Shown: positions 1 to 6,222, counted from the first letter of the stretch. The stretch is DNA of 9,060 nt from Clostridiales bacterium (GCA_012841675.1 DUUG01000329.1:1-9060), one strand, 5' to 3'. Numbers and translations: made by a program. The notes: generated by a model not told the origin, from the sequence alone.

Positions 1-709
1 CCATGGCGCTGTATGCTTGGAAACGAAGCTGGTTTTCGCTGATCCACTTGGTTTCGTCCAGAGAGTTGACCTGCAAAACAATCCACATACGGCGGCCGGT
101 GCGCAGGCAAGCGTCAGACACGACGTGCAAATTCTCATACGCCCCTTCCACAGAAGCAGCATACATGTAATAATCGTAGCAGATATAGTCCTCGCCGATA
201 TTTTCACAGTATTTTTTGATGTGTTCGGCATAGGTTGGCGTGCCAAGCTGGTTTATTGTTTCTTCGGCATTGTTCTTCGAAACAGAGGCATAGTTGGGGT
301 ATAGGTTCAAATAGGCAAGTTGGCGGGGAAACCGGCGGCTTACTAAATCCAACACCTTGCCGTAATGGGGGAAATCAAGAGCCGACGGCTCGTCGCCCGT
401 GTCGATGCCCCAAATCGCCGGGTGATCCTCAAAAGCAGCGGCGGCCTCTTCGTAGCGGGAAAGGGGGTTGGTTTCCGCCATTTTGCCGGCATTTTGCCCG
501 TCTCCGCCCCACCAGCCGGGCAGAACGCCACTAACGATGGCGCCCACGCCGTATTTGGCAAACAGGTCAAGAACGGGCCGGTTGTTGCCAATTCCGACGA
601 CAAAATCAATGCCGCACTCGGCCAGCTCACGGATGTGCTTTTCCGAATGTGCGTAAGGCTGGAGAATATAGGTACCGACAAAAAAGCGCGAACGATCCAT
701 TGTATTCAT
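1..709 (-). CDS. TIM-barrel glycoside-hydrolase-like protein (3' end beyond window)
   Basis: Open frame of 236 codons from the ATG at 709 to the left edge with no stop, so the C-terminus is missing. AGGAGG (717-722) lies 7 nt before this ATG; a second in-frame ATG at 700 is less well spaced. The start (FFVGTYIL, then a helix and GIDFVVGIG) reads like the first beta-alpha units of a (beta/alpha)8 barrel. Residues 96-108 (HPAIWGIDTGDEP) resemble the strand-4 region of clan GH-A enzymes, where the Glu of a DEP or NEP triplet is the acid/base; here that would be E107. The expected nucleophile lies beyond the window. I cannot assign a GH family or substrate. There is no signal peptide, so the product is probably cytoplasmic. 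It starts 47 nt after the DUF4838 gene with no terminator between, so the two are probably co-transcribed. A non-catalytic barrel is possible. Confidence 0.75.
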   Translation of the reverse strand, partial: MNTMDRSRFFVGTYILQPYAHSEKHIRELAECGIDFVVGIGNNRPVLDLFAKYGVGAIVSGVLPGWWGGDGQNAGKMAETNPLSRYEEAAAAFEDHPAIWGIDTGDEPSALDFPHYGKVLDLVSRRFPRQLAYLNLYPNYASVSKNNAEETINQLGTPTYAEHIKKYCENIGEDYICYDYYMYAASVEGAYENLHVVSDACLRTGRRMWIVLQVNSLDETKWISENQLRFQAYSAM

Positions 710-756
710 AGCTGATCCTCCTGCAAATCGTATTGATGGGAATTTTGGGCAAGAAT

Positions 757-2568
757 TTAACCCTGCCCCTTTTTCCGCCGGGCCGTGTTTTCCGTTGTAT
801 GTTGGCCGAACAGCTCCTGTTTCCAGAGGAATTCGGCACAACGGGCCTCGTAGGCGGCCTGTTCTTCCAGCGTCATGGTTGCCCTGTCATGGGGGGTACA
901 GAAAAGCTCGATATAGTCCAAAGTCATCATGGCGCGGATTATGCGGAAGCGGGTTGCGTTGTCCGGCGCCTGTGCAAGCGCCCCACGCCAAAGGCGCAGG
1001 AGGTCGGGCAGGTGGGTGAAAAATTCCGATAAATAGTGTTCGTCTTGCAACTTTTGATACGGCGCCGGCTCGTAGGACATGCGCGTTTCGTAGTCGGGGT
1101 CTTGCGAATAGGGATTCAGCGGTTGCAGGAAAGCAATATGTTGGTCTTTCGTTGTTTCCATCAAAAGATCCAGATATGCCCGAATCCCCTGCCAGCCGGG
1201 GCCGAAATACCCTTCCAAGAATTCGTCTATATGGGCATTATATTCCTCCCGGCTCATGTAGGGGTTCCAGAGTAGCTTGCCGATTAGATATGTCCGCAAG
1301 GCGCCGAATTCCCCGGTGTGGCCGCCGTTGCTGCTAGATTGTTCATAGACATGAACGGCGTTATTTTCAGCAAAGTAGCGAGCATTCTCGGGAAGCGCAT
1401 CAAAGTTGGGCCAGGGGGCGTAATATTCGTCATAGTTGACGGTGTAGTTCCAAATCGACAGGTTTTTCGCAATTTTGCCCCAGCCGGCCATATCTTCGGC
1501 AAAGGATTCATTCTGCGCACAGCCGCAGTCTAGCTTATGCCGGAAACAGCACTCGATCGAGCAAAGGCGCACGATGACATTGTCGGCCGGCTTGGTGATT
1601 TTCGGCGGTTTTCTGGTGTATTGGTAGGCAAACGTCTGCACAAGCACGTTGGGGTATTTCTTTTTCACTTCCGCGGCAATCGCGTTGACAAAACGCAGCA
1701 TCAGACCCGCCGGGCTGCCCTCTTCTTTGTCAACCGCGGCGCAATTTTCGCATTGGCAGTAGTTGCTGTTGTCGTTTTGGGAAACATCTGCAATCTGGCA
1801 ATCAGGGCGCAGGGCAATTTGCTTTAATACGTTTTCCGTTACTATGTGAAGCACGTCCGGGTTCGTCAAACAAAGCTGGCCGTAAGGCTTGTCGAATTTG
1901 TTGCCGCCGATGATGCGCTTGCCGTCGATGAGTGAGTAGTATTCCGGATGCTCTTCAAAATACTGTTCGGGCGGGCAAAGCTTTTCAAAGGTGTGACAGC
2001 TTAAACCGGGGGCGTTGACAATGGTGCCGCCGTGTTTCTCTTCCAGGCGGGCCAGCGAGCTGTTGAATTTCATCCAAACGGCATAATCCGGGTCCGCCGT
2101 TGTGGCATGGCTTGTGCGGCGCATTTGGAAAACAGGATTTTCGGTCACCGAAAGCTGTGCCGGCACGGCAATTTTTTCCGCCGGCAAAACGCGTTCGACA
2201 CCGCCCTCATAAATCCGCACGCCGACGTATTTTTCCAAAAACGTGTTGACGGCGTAAATGGTTCCTCTGTCTATTGCACCGGCCAAATGTAGAGAAGTAT
2301 CGTCGGTTCTGATGGTAAACCCGTCATGCTTCAATGTTTCCCGCGCAACACGCGCGGCGGCGCCAATATAAATTTTATGGGCGGTTTGCCGTTCTTCCGC
2401 AAAGGGCAGTGATTTTCCTGTGGCCATCGCTATGTATCTTTGCAGACGGCCTGCGGCATACTGTTCGGCTTCTGTGGGATTTAGCGGCATAACGATGGAA
2501 AATTGTTCAATGGGCGCACCGCAAATGGTCAGTTCTTGGATATTTGCTGTGGTTGGTTTGGTTGCCAT
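757..2568 (-). CDS. DUF4838 domain-containing protein, putative glycan-active enzyme
   Basis: 603 aa. The ATG at 2568 is chosen because AGGAGG (2577-2582) sits 8 nt upstream; an in-frame start at 2616 would put this site inside the coding region. Residues about 20-120 look like the small alpha/beta domain that precedes the barrel in GH20/GH67-type enzymes (EAEQYAAGRLQRYIAMATG, then a short 'IYIG' strand). Residues about 145-480 form the DUF4838 core, a predicted barrel with conserved segments SLIDGKR, QLCLTNPDV, DVSQNDNSNYCQCENC (261-276), LCSIECCF and WNYTVNYDEYYAPWPN. The remainder to 603 is a mainly helical tail. Cysteines 271/273/276 form CxCxxC, with further cysteines at 336, 340, 341, 348 and 350. 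No signal peptide or membrane segment is seen, suggesting cytoplasmic action. Family members often sit in polysaccharide-use loci, but I know of no established reaction. First gene of an operon with its own promoter and operator-like site. Confidence 0.9.
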   Translation of the reverse strand: MATKPTTANIQELTICGAPIEQFSIVMPLNPTEAEQYAAGRLQRYIAMATGKSLPFAEERQTAHKIYIGAAARVARETLKHDGFTIRTDDTSLHLAGAIDRGTIYAVNTFLEKYVGVRIYEGGVERVLPAEKIAVPAQLSVTENPVFQMRRTSHATTADPDYAVWMKFNSSLARLEEKHGGTIVNAPGLSCHTFEKLCPPEQYFEEHPEYYSLIDGKRIIGGNKFDKPYGQLCLTNPDVLHIVTENVLKQIALRPDCQIADVSQNDNSNYCQCENCAAVDKEEGSPAGLMLRFVNAIAAEVKKKYPNVLVQTFAYQYTRKPPKITKPADNVIVRLCSIECCFRHKLDCGCAQNESFAEDMAGWGKIAKNLSIWNYTVNYDEYYAPWPNFDALPENARYFAENNAVHVYEQSSSNGGHTGEFGALRTYLIGKLLWNPYMSREEYNAHIDEFLEGYFGPGWQGIRAYLDLLMETTKDQHIAFLQPLNPYSQDPDYETRMSYEPAPYQKLQDEHYLSEFFTHLPDLLRLWRGALAQAPDNATRFRIIRAMMTLDYIELFCTPHDRATMTLEEQAAYEARCAEFLWKQELFGQHTTENTARRKKGQG

Positions 2569-2586
2569 ATGCTTTTCCTCCTTATG

Positions 2587-2609
2587 CCGGGCGGACAGAG
2601 CAAGCCCGG
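2587..2609 (-). other. Small hairpin just upstream of the DUF4838 ribosome binding site
   Basis: CCGGGC (2587-2592) and GCCCGG (2604-2609) form a perfect 6-bp GC stem with an 11-nt loop. It ends 5 nt before the AGGAGG box on the transcript. It has no T-tract and is not a terminator. It could influence translation start or mRNA stability, or be fortuitous. Confidence 0.3.
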
Positions 2610-2629
2610 AAAGCACAAAGTGATTTTTT

Positions 2630-2652
2630 GCTTACCGTTCCCGTAAGCTTAC
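2630..2652. repeat. Cluster of GTAAGC/GCTTAC inverted repeats
   Basis: GCTTAC at 2630-2635 is the inverted copy of GTAAGC at 2643-2648. The latter is part of a perfect 10-bp palindrome GTAAGCTTAC (2643-2652), giving three alternating copies of one hexamer. The cluster abuts the cre-like site and lies between promoter and start codon of the DUF4838 gene, so a second regulator site or an RNA hairpin is plausible. Confidence 0.4.
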
Positions 2653-2663
2653 AAACGTTTTCG
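2649..2663. promoter_or_regulatory. LacI/CcpA-type operator (cre-like) in the DUF4838 leader
   Basis: Plus-strand TTACAAACGTTTTCG is centred on a CG step within AAACGTTT, as in LacI/GalR-family operators. Against the Bacillus cre consensus WTGNAANCGNWNNCW it matches 8 of the 10 specified positions. It lies about 30-45 nt downstream of the predicted transcription start of the DUF4838 operon, where a bound repressor could block elongation or escape. Either global carbon control (CcpA) or a dedicated LacI-type regulator would fit; no regulator gene is in the window. Confidence 0.4.
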
Positions 2664-2698
2664 ATGGGAATCAAACCTGTTTTCAAATTTTCGCGTCC

Positions 2699-2727
2699 AT
2701 CTTATCATATCCGCCCTCCGTTAACAA
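2699..2727 (-). promoter_or_regulatory. Promoter of the DUF4838 operon
   Basis: On the minus strand, TTGTTA (2722-2727, 4/6 to TTGACA) and TAAGAT (2699-2704, 4/6 to TATAAT) are separated by exactly 17 nt. Transcription would start near 2692, giving a leader of about 125 nt that contains the operator-like site and the hairpin near the ribosome binding site. Confidence 0.5.
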
Positions 2728-3024
2728 GAAATTTCTCTAGTTAATACCGCACGTTTATGCCAAATCTGCTAAATATTTTGCAATATTTTTGGTATATTTC
2801 CCCATGCAAAAGCAAAACCCGCTCAAAGGGCAACCGTTTTGTTCTTTCGAATGTTCCTATCGTGTTTTGCGGATGCCGACCATACAGATACTGCGTTTTT
2901 TACGGAGGATATGCAACAAAATGCTTACACAGGCAGAAAAGCGAGGATTGCGCCGGGTTTTTGTGATTCTGCCGTTCACCAATGGTATCTATTTTGGGGT
3001 TTAATTGCGTGCGGTTATTAAGCA
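2728..3024. other. Intergenic stretch without a convincing gene
   Basis: About 300 bp between the DUF4838 promoter and the tadA terminator. On the plus strand there is an extended -10-like TTGGTATATT (TATATT at 2793-2798) and a GGAGG at 2904-2908. A 27-codon frame at 2921-3004 (start MLTQAEKRGLRRVFV, end GIYFGV) follows, with a 12-nt gap from the GGAGG. The hairpin at 3025-3054 would then act as its terminator. This might be a short transcript or small peptide gene, or the eroded start of a lost gene. I recognise no RNA family in it, and neither strand carries a longer frame with a proper start. Confidence 0.3.
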
Positions 3025-3054
3025 AAAGGGAGCACCTGCAAGGTGCCCCCCTTT
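3025..3054 (-). terminator. Intrinsic terminator after tadA, possibly bidirectional
   Basis: Arms AAAGGG+GCACCT and AGGTGC+CCCTTT pair as 6+6 bp around a 1x2 internal loop, with a 3-nt loop (3038-3040). On the minus strand it begins 3 nt after the tadA stop and is followed by TGCTTAATA, a weak T-tract extending the TTT of the stem. On the plus strand it is followed by TGTTTTATT, arguably the better U-tract, so it could stop transcription both ways. Confidence 0.75.
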
Positions 3055-3057
3055 GTT

Positions 3058-3540
3058 TTATTCGGTTGGTTTTTTCCACCGTTTTTCTTGTCTTTTCCGA
3101 AGCTTTTGAAAAAATGCCTGCAAAAGCGCCTTGCTTTCCTCGGCGCATACACCCGACACGACCAAAGGCTTATGATTTAACGGAAAGGAAAACAAATCAA
3201 ACACGCTTCCCATGGCCCCGGCCTTTTCATCCGCCGCGCCGAACACCACTTTCGGAATCCGGGCGTTTAAAATCGCCCCGGCGCACATGGGGCAAGGCTC
3301 TAACGTCACATACAGCTCGCATTCCCATAGGCGCCATCCGCCAAGTGCCCGGCAGGCCCGGCGAATGGCCACAATCTCCGCATGGGCCAAAGCGCTTTTG
3401 CCTTTTTCCCGGCGGTTTCGGCCAACGGCGATGACCTGATCCCGGTGCACAATAACGCATCCCACAGGCACTTCGCCGTTTTGGGCGGCTTTTTGCGCCT
3501 CGGCAAGGGCAAGCTGCATGAATTGTTCGTCACGGGTCAT
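3058..3540 (-). CDS. tadA: tRNA-specific adenosine deaminase (A34 to inosine)
   Basis: 160 aa, the usual family length. TadA deaminates adenosine 34 of tRNA-Arg(ACG) to inosine so that one tRNA reads CGU, CGC and CGA. The cytidine-deaminase fold signature is complete: H53-A-E55 (zinc ligand His and proton-shuttle Glu) and P82-C83-P84-M85-C86 (two zinc cysteines). Further conserved pieces are NGEVPVGCVIV near residue 21, GRN(R) at 40-43, NARIPKVVFG at 92-101 and GAxGSVxDL at 108-116. The ATG at 3540 gives the canonical MTRDEQFMQLALxEA start and has an AAAGGAAG box about 5 nt upstream; the open frame extends further but overlaps the neighbouring gene. The basic C-terminal tail (LRKRQEKRWKK) is typical. 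It follows the esterase gene by 35 nt and is probably the second gene of that operon. Confidence 0.97.
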   Translation of the reverse strand: MTRDEQFMQLALAEAQKAAQNGEVPVGCVIVHRDQVIAVGRNRREKGKSALAHAEIVAIRRACRALGGWRLWECELYVTLEPCPMCAGAILNARIPKVVFGAADEKAGAMGSVFDLFSFPLNHKPLVVSGVCAEESKALLQAFFQKLRKRQEKRWKKPTE

Positions 3541-3575
3541 GGGGTTCTTCCTTTCAGAGGTAGTGCGGTTGCATT

Positions 3576-4307
3576 TTAGCCGAAAATCGCTTCGTAATAT
3601 TTCCGGCCGAGGATTTCCAGGGAGGGTGTAGAGAAATGGATGTGGTCGCCGTTGCCGATAGTCTGATCGTTGGACATAAGACCGTCGGTTTCCACAAAGT
3701 GCCCTGCCTTGTCGCGGCAGACATGGCGAATGGCCGTTACCACCGGCTCGCAGATGCCCATATTCTGCCGTTTCCAATGCTGGACAAAATCGCCGGCGAC
3801 AAAGGGAAGGTCGGAAACTCCCGTTTCGGCGCGCACAGCGTCAATTAGGCCGGAAAGGTTATTGTAGTGGCCCTCATAGGAAGCGGTTAAAATGGCGTCC
3901 GTTTCGCCCTGGTGCCACAATAAGGCGGCAAAGCGGCTGTCTTCGTGGAGGGTTTTGGCATGCTGTATCATCTTAACCATTTGCAAAAACAGGTCGTCGG
4001 TCATACCCCAGCGTCTATCTAAAAAGCCCGTTCCGCCAACGGCGGTACGCAGAATGAGAACTCGGCGAGAAGGGTCGAGCCGCCCGGCCTTTACATACTC
4101 TCTGGCAAAAAACAGAGAGAAATCAGACCAAAGACCTCCGTTTAGCTCTCGCTCTGCCGCAACGGAGAGGGAAAGATCCTTGTTCATGTAGAGAATTTGC
4201 TCTGTGGGAACAAACGGTTCGGCCGCCGTTCCTTGTCCGCATCCTTCGGCGTTGGATTGCCCAGCTTGCACGAAAATATCAAAGGGACCGGAAAAAACAT
4301 TGCTCAT
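3576..4307 (-). CDS. SASA-type carbohydrate O-acetylesterase (sialate esterase / CE6-like)
   Basis: 243 aa. GAGGTG lies 6 nt before the ATG at 4307; the open frame runs 19 codons further upstream without a better site. SGNH-hydrolase blocks are in order: VQAGQSNAEG (block I, nucleophile S18), R87-TAVGGTG (block II region), LLWHQGETD at 129-137 (block III) and GDHIHFS (block V, D221 and H224 completing the triad). This set is typical of the SASA/DUF303 family, which removes acetyl groups from sialic acid, xylan or related glycans. The substrate cannot be read from sequence. There is no signal peptide, unlike secreted members, so it probably acts on imported sugars. It is the first gene of an operon with tadA and is divergent from gpmA; its promoter carries a perfect inverted repeat over the -10. 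Confidence 0.9.
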   Translation of the reverse strand: MSNVFSGPFDIFVQAGQSNAEGCGQGTAAEPFVPTEQILYMNKDLSLSVAAERELNGGLWSDFSLFFAREYVKAGRLDPSRRVLILRTAVGGTGFLDRRWGMTDDLFLQMVKMIQHAKTLHEDSRFAALLWHQGETDAILTASYEGHYNNLSGLIDAVRAETGVSDLPFVAGDFVQHWKRQNMGICEPVVTAIRHVCRDKAGHFVETDGLMSNDQTIGNGDHIHFSTPSLEILGRKYYEAIFG

Positions 4308-4336
4308 GCGACTCACCTCATACTTATATAAATATG

Positions 4337-4350
4337 TACTGTTTTCAGTA
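4337..4350. promoter_or_regulatory. Inverted repeat over the esterase -10 element, possible operator
   Basis: TACTG (4337-4341) and CAGTA (4346-4350) are perfect inverted 5-mers around TTTT. The element overlaps the minus-strand -10 (4347-4352) and the predicted start point, where a dimeric repressor would exclude RNA polymerase. The regulator is unknown. Confidence 0.35.
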
Positions 4351-4375
4351 TAACGAAGGTGCAACCGGAAAGCAA
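4347..4375 (-). promoter_or_regulatory. Promoter of the esterase-tadA operon
   Basis: On the minus strand, TATACT (4347-4352, 5/6) is preceded by TTGCTT (4370-4375, 3/6) with a 17-nt spacer. Transcription would start near 4340, about 33 nt before the esterase start codon. Confidence 0.55.
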
Positions 4376-4416
4376 GAAAAAAATACCTCTGTTAAAGAAA
4401 AGATTGTAAAAAAGTA

Positions 4417-4445
4417 TTGTGAAGATGTGCAAAACATACTATACT
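4417..4445 (+). promoter_or_regulatory. Promoter of gpmA
   Basis: TTGTGA (4417-4422, 4/6) and TATACT (4440-4445, 5/6) are separated by 17 nt. Transcription would begin near 4452, leaving a leader of about 35 nt with a GGGAG box (4476-4480) 5 nt before the gpmA ATG. It runs back-to-back with the esterase promoter, with about 40 bp between the two -35 boxes. Confidence 0.6.
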
Positions 4446-4485
4446 TAATTAGGGTACAATATATCCTTATAGAAAGGGAGATTGG

Positions 4486-5175
4486 ATGCATACGCTCGTT
4501 TTAATCCGACACGGACAAAGCATATGGAATTTGGAAAACCGGTTTACCGGCTGGACAGATGTTAGGCTTAGCGAAAAGGGCGTGGAGGAGGCAAGGGCCG
4601 CCGGGCGGCTGTTGAAAGAGCGGGGATACGCCTTTGACATGGCCTATGTTTCCCTTTTGTCTCGGGCCATTCAGACGCTTTATTTAGTGCTGGAGGAATT
4701 AGACCAGCTTTACATTCCTGAAAGTAAGGATTGGCGCCTAAATGAGCGGCATTACGGCGCTTTGCAGGGGCTTAACAAGGCGGAAACGGCGGCCAAGTTC
4801 GGCGATGAGCAGGTGCATATCTGGCGCAGAAGCTATGACACGGCGCCGCCTGCCCTTGCAGAAGGGGATCCGCGCTTGCCGCACTTTGACCCCCGCTATG
4901 CAAATTTGCCAAAGGAGCTTTGCCCGGCGACGGAAAGCCTGAAAGATACGGTGTTGCGAGTGATTCCCTTCTGGGAGCAAGTGTTGAAGCCGCAGGTTTT
5001 GGAAGGAAAACGGCTGCTTATTGCCGCCCACGGCAACACCTTGCGCGGTCTTATTAAGCACTTTGACAAGCTTTCGGACGAGGAAATTACCCGAGTAGAA
5101 GTGCCCACCGGCGCGCCCCTTGTCTACCGGTTTGACGATTCTCTTGCGGTTATAGAAAAATTCTATCTGGAATAA
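4486..5175 (+). CDS. gpmA: 2,3-bisphosphoglycerate-dependent phosphoglycerate mutase
   Basis: 229 aa, about the normal length for dPGM. It interconverts 3- and 2-phosphoglycerate in glycolysis and gluconeogenesis through a phosphohistidine. The signature LIRHGQSIWN gives phosphorylated H9 (R8-H9-G10). N18-R19-F20-TGWTDVxLSEKG, R60 in SRAIQTL, E87-R88-H89-YGALQGLNKAET, W113-R114-R115 and AAHGNTLR (second catalytic H182) are all present. VPTGAPLVYRFD closes the fold. Position 11 is Gln where E. coli GpmA has Glu (RHGES); this is a common variant in the histidine phosphatase superfamily and not a sign of inactivity. Only plus-strand gene of the window, monocistronic, with its own promoter and a terminator whose stem starts at the last base of the stop codon. 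Confidence 0.97.
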   Translation: MHTLVLIRHGQSIWNLENRFTGWTDVRLSEKGVEEARAAGRLLKERGYAFDMAYVSLLSRAIQTLYLVLEELDQLYIPESKDWRLNERHYGALQGLNKAETAAKFGDEQVHIWRRSYDTAPPALAEGDPRLPHFDPRYANLPKELCPATESLKDTVLRVIPFWEQVLKPQVLEGKRLLIAAHGNTLRGLIKHFDKLSDEEITRVEVPTGAPLVYRFDDSLAVIEKFYLE

Positions 5176-5214
5176 AAACTCCCCCTGCTGTACAATCCCA
5201 GCAGGGGGAGTTTT
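5175..5214. terminator. Bidirectional terminator between gpmA and cysK
   Basis: A perfect 16-bp stem pairs 5175-5190 with 5199-5214 around an 8-nt loop, with five consecutive G-C pairs. Its A/T ends provide a T4 run on the plus strand and TTTTTATT on the minus strand, so it can end both gpmA and convergent cysK. Its 5' base is the last base of the gpmA TAA. Confidence 0.92.
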
Positions 5215-5247
5215 ATAAGGCGGTTTATAAGGCGGTTTATAAGGCGG
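5212..5247. repeat. Tandem repeat, three exact 12-bp copies
   Basis: TTTATAAGGCGG occurs at 5212-5223, 5224-5235 and 5236-5247 without mismatch, followed by a broken TTA. The first copy shares its TTT with the terminator arm. It lies in the convergent intergenic gap, outside both genes, in the 3' region of the cysK transcript. Confidence 0.95.
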
Positions 5248-5286
5248 TTAGAAAGGAACATTCCGCCACGCTTACAATTGGGGAAG

Positions 5287-6222
5287 TTATTCCTTTGCAA
5301 ACAGGGGCGTGGAGAGATAGCGTTCGCCCGTGTCCGGGAGAATGACGACGATGGTTTTTCCTTTGTTGGCCGGGTCTTTGGCAAGCTGGGTAGCCGCCCA
5401 TAGGGCCGCGCCAGAGGAAATACCCGCTAAAATTCCTTCGGCGGCGGCCAAAGCGCGGCCGGTGGCAAAAGCGTCCTCGTTGGTCACGCGGATGACGGTA
5501 TCGTAGATGTTGGTGTTCAGGACAGTAGGGACAAAGCCCGCGCCGATGCCCTGAATTTTATGCGGGCCGGCCTTGCCTTCCGAAAGCACAGGGGATGTGT
5601 CCGGCTCCACGGCGACAACCTGCAAATTTGCGTTCTTTTCCTTTAGATATTCGCCGGCGCCCGTAATGGTGCCGCCGGTGCCGATACCGGAAACGAAGAA
5701 ATCCACGTTGCCGTCGGTGTCGTTCCAGATTTCAGGGCCGGTGGTTGCCTTATGGATGGCAGGGTTTGCGGGGTTGTTAAACTGGGCGGGGATAAAGGAG
5801 TTGGGAATCGACTGGGCCAGCTCCTCGGCTTTGGCAATGGCGCCCTTCATGCCCTTGGCACCTTCGGTCAGAACCAGCTCGGCACCGTAGGCGGCCAGGA
5901 GGTTCCGGCGTTCGATGCTCATGGTTTCCGGCATGGTCAGAATAATACGGTAGCCTCTGGCGGCGGCCATGGCGGCAAGGCCTATCCCTGTGTTGCCGCT
6001 GGTGGGCTCGATAATGACAGAGCCGGGCTTTAAGGCGCCCCTTGCCTCGGCGTCTTCGATCATGGCCTTGGCAATCCTGTCTTTGACGCTTCCGGCGGGG
6101 TTATAGTATTCCAGTTTGGCAATCAGGGTGGCTTCCAGTTTGTTGGCGGCAGAGTAGTTTTCGAGAGAAACGAGAGGAGTATTTCCGACTAAGTCGGCGA
6201 GACCTTTCGCGATGCGTGCCAT
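5287..6222 (-). CDS. cysK: Cysteine synthase A (O-acetylserine sulfhydrylase)
   Basis: 311 aa, full length for the family. It is a PLP enzyme forming cysteine from O-acetyl-L-serine and sulfide in the cytoplasm. LVGNTPLVSL (11-20), NPAGSVKDR with the PLP lysine K47, the substrate loop TSGNTG (74-79), the phosphate-binding GTGGT (181-185), ISSGAA (268-273) and the end PDTGERYLSTPLF are all canonical. Two ATGs lie six bases apart (6228 and 6222). GGAGG (6230-6234) is 7 nt from the second and only 1 nt from the first, so I take 6222. It could belong to the CysK or CysM subfamily; motifs and length favour CysK. Monocistronic: it has its own near-consensus promoter, with the tgt terminator upstream and a bidirectional terminator downstream. 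No cysE is in the window. Confidence 0.97.
   Translation of the reverse strand: MARIAKGLADLVGNTPLVSLENYSAANKLEATLIAKLEYYNPAGSVKDRIAKAMIEDAEARGALKPGSVIIEPTSGNTGIGLAAMAAARGYRIILTMPETMSIERRNLLAAYGAELVLTEGAKGMKGAIAKAEELAQSIPNSFIPAQFNNPANPAIHKATTGPEIWNDTDGNVDFFVSGIGTGGTITGAGEYLKEKNANLQVVAVEPDTSPVLSEGKAGPHKIQGIGAGFVPTVLNTNIYDTVIRVTNEDAFATGRALAAAEGILAGISSGAALWAATQLAKDPANKGKTIVVILPDTGERYLSTPLFAKE

Noticed and set aside
365..715. 116-codon plus-strand open frame near the left edge
   Set aside because: Antisense to the barrel protein gene, which has a ribosome binding site and a coherent domain pattern.
2800..3054. 6S RNA or SRP RNA in the orphan gap
   Set aside because: I could not find the closing stem with central bubble of 6S RNA or the conserved SRP Alu/S-domain tetraloop region; only the terminator hairpin is convincing.
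2982..3434. 150-codon plus-strand open frame
   Set aside because: Crosses the terminator hairpin and runs antisense through tadA; low-complexity Arg/Pro-rich translation.
3541..3777. N-terminal extension of tadA
   Set aside because: Overlaps the esterase gene in another frame; the canonical TadA start MTRDEQFM lies at 3540 with its own ribosome binding site.
4486..4540. GpmA catalytic defect because RHGES reads RHGQS
   Set aside because: Gln at this position is widespread in the histidine phosphatase superfamily, and all other catalytic residues are present.
5212..5247. CRISPR array
   Set aside because: The repeats are only 12 bp and directly abut with no spacers; no cas genes nearby.
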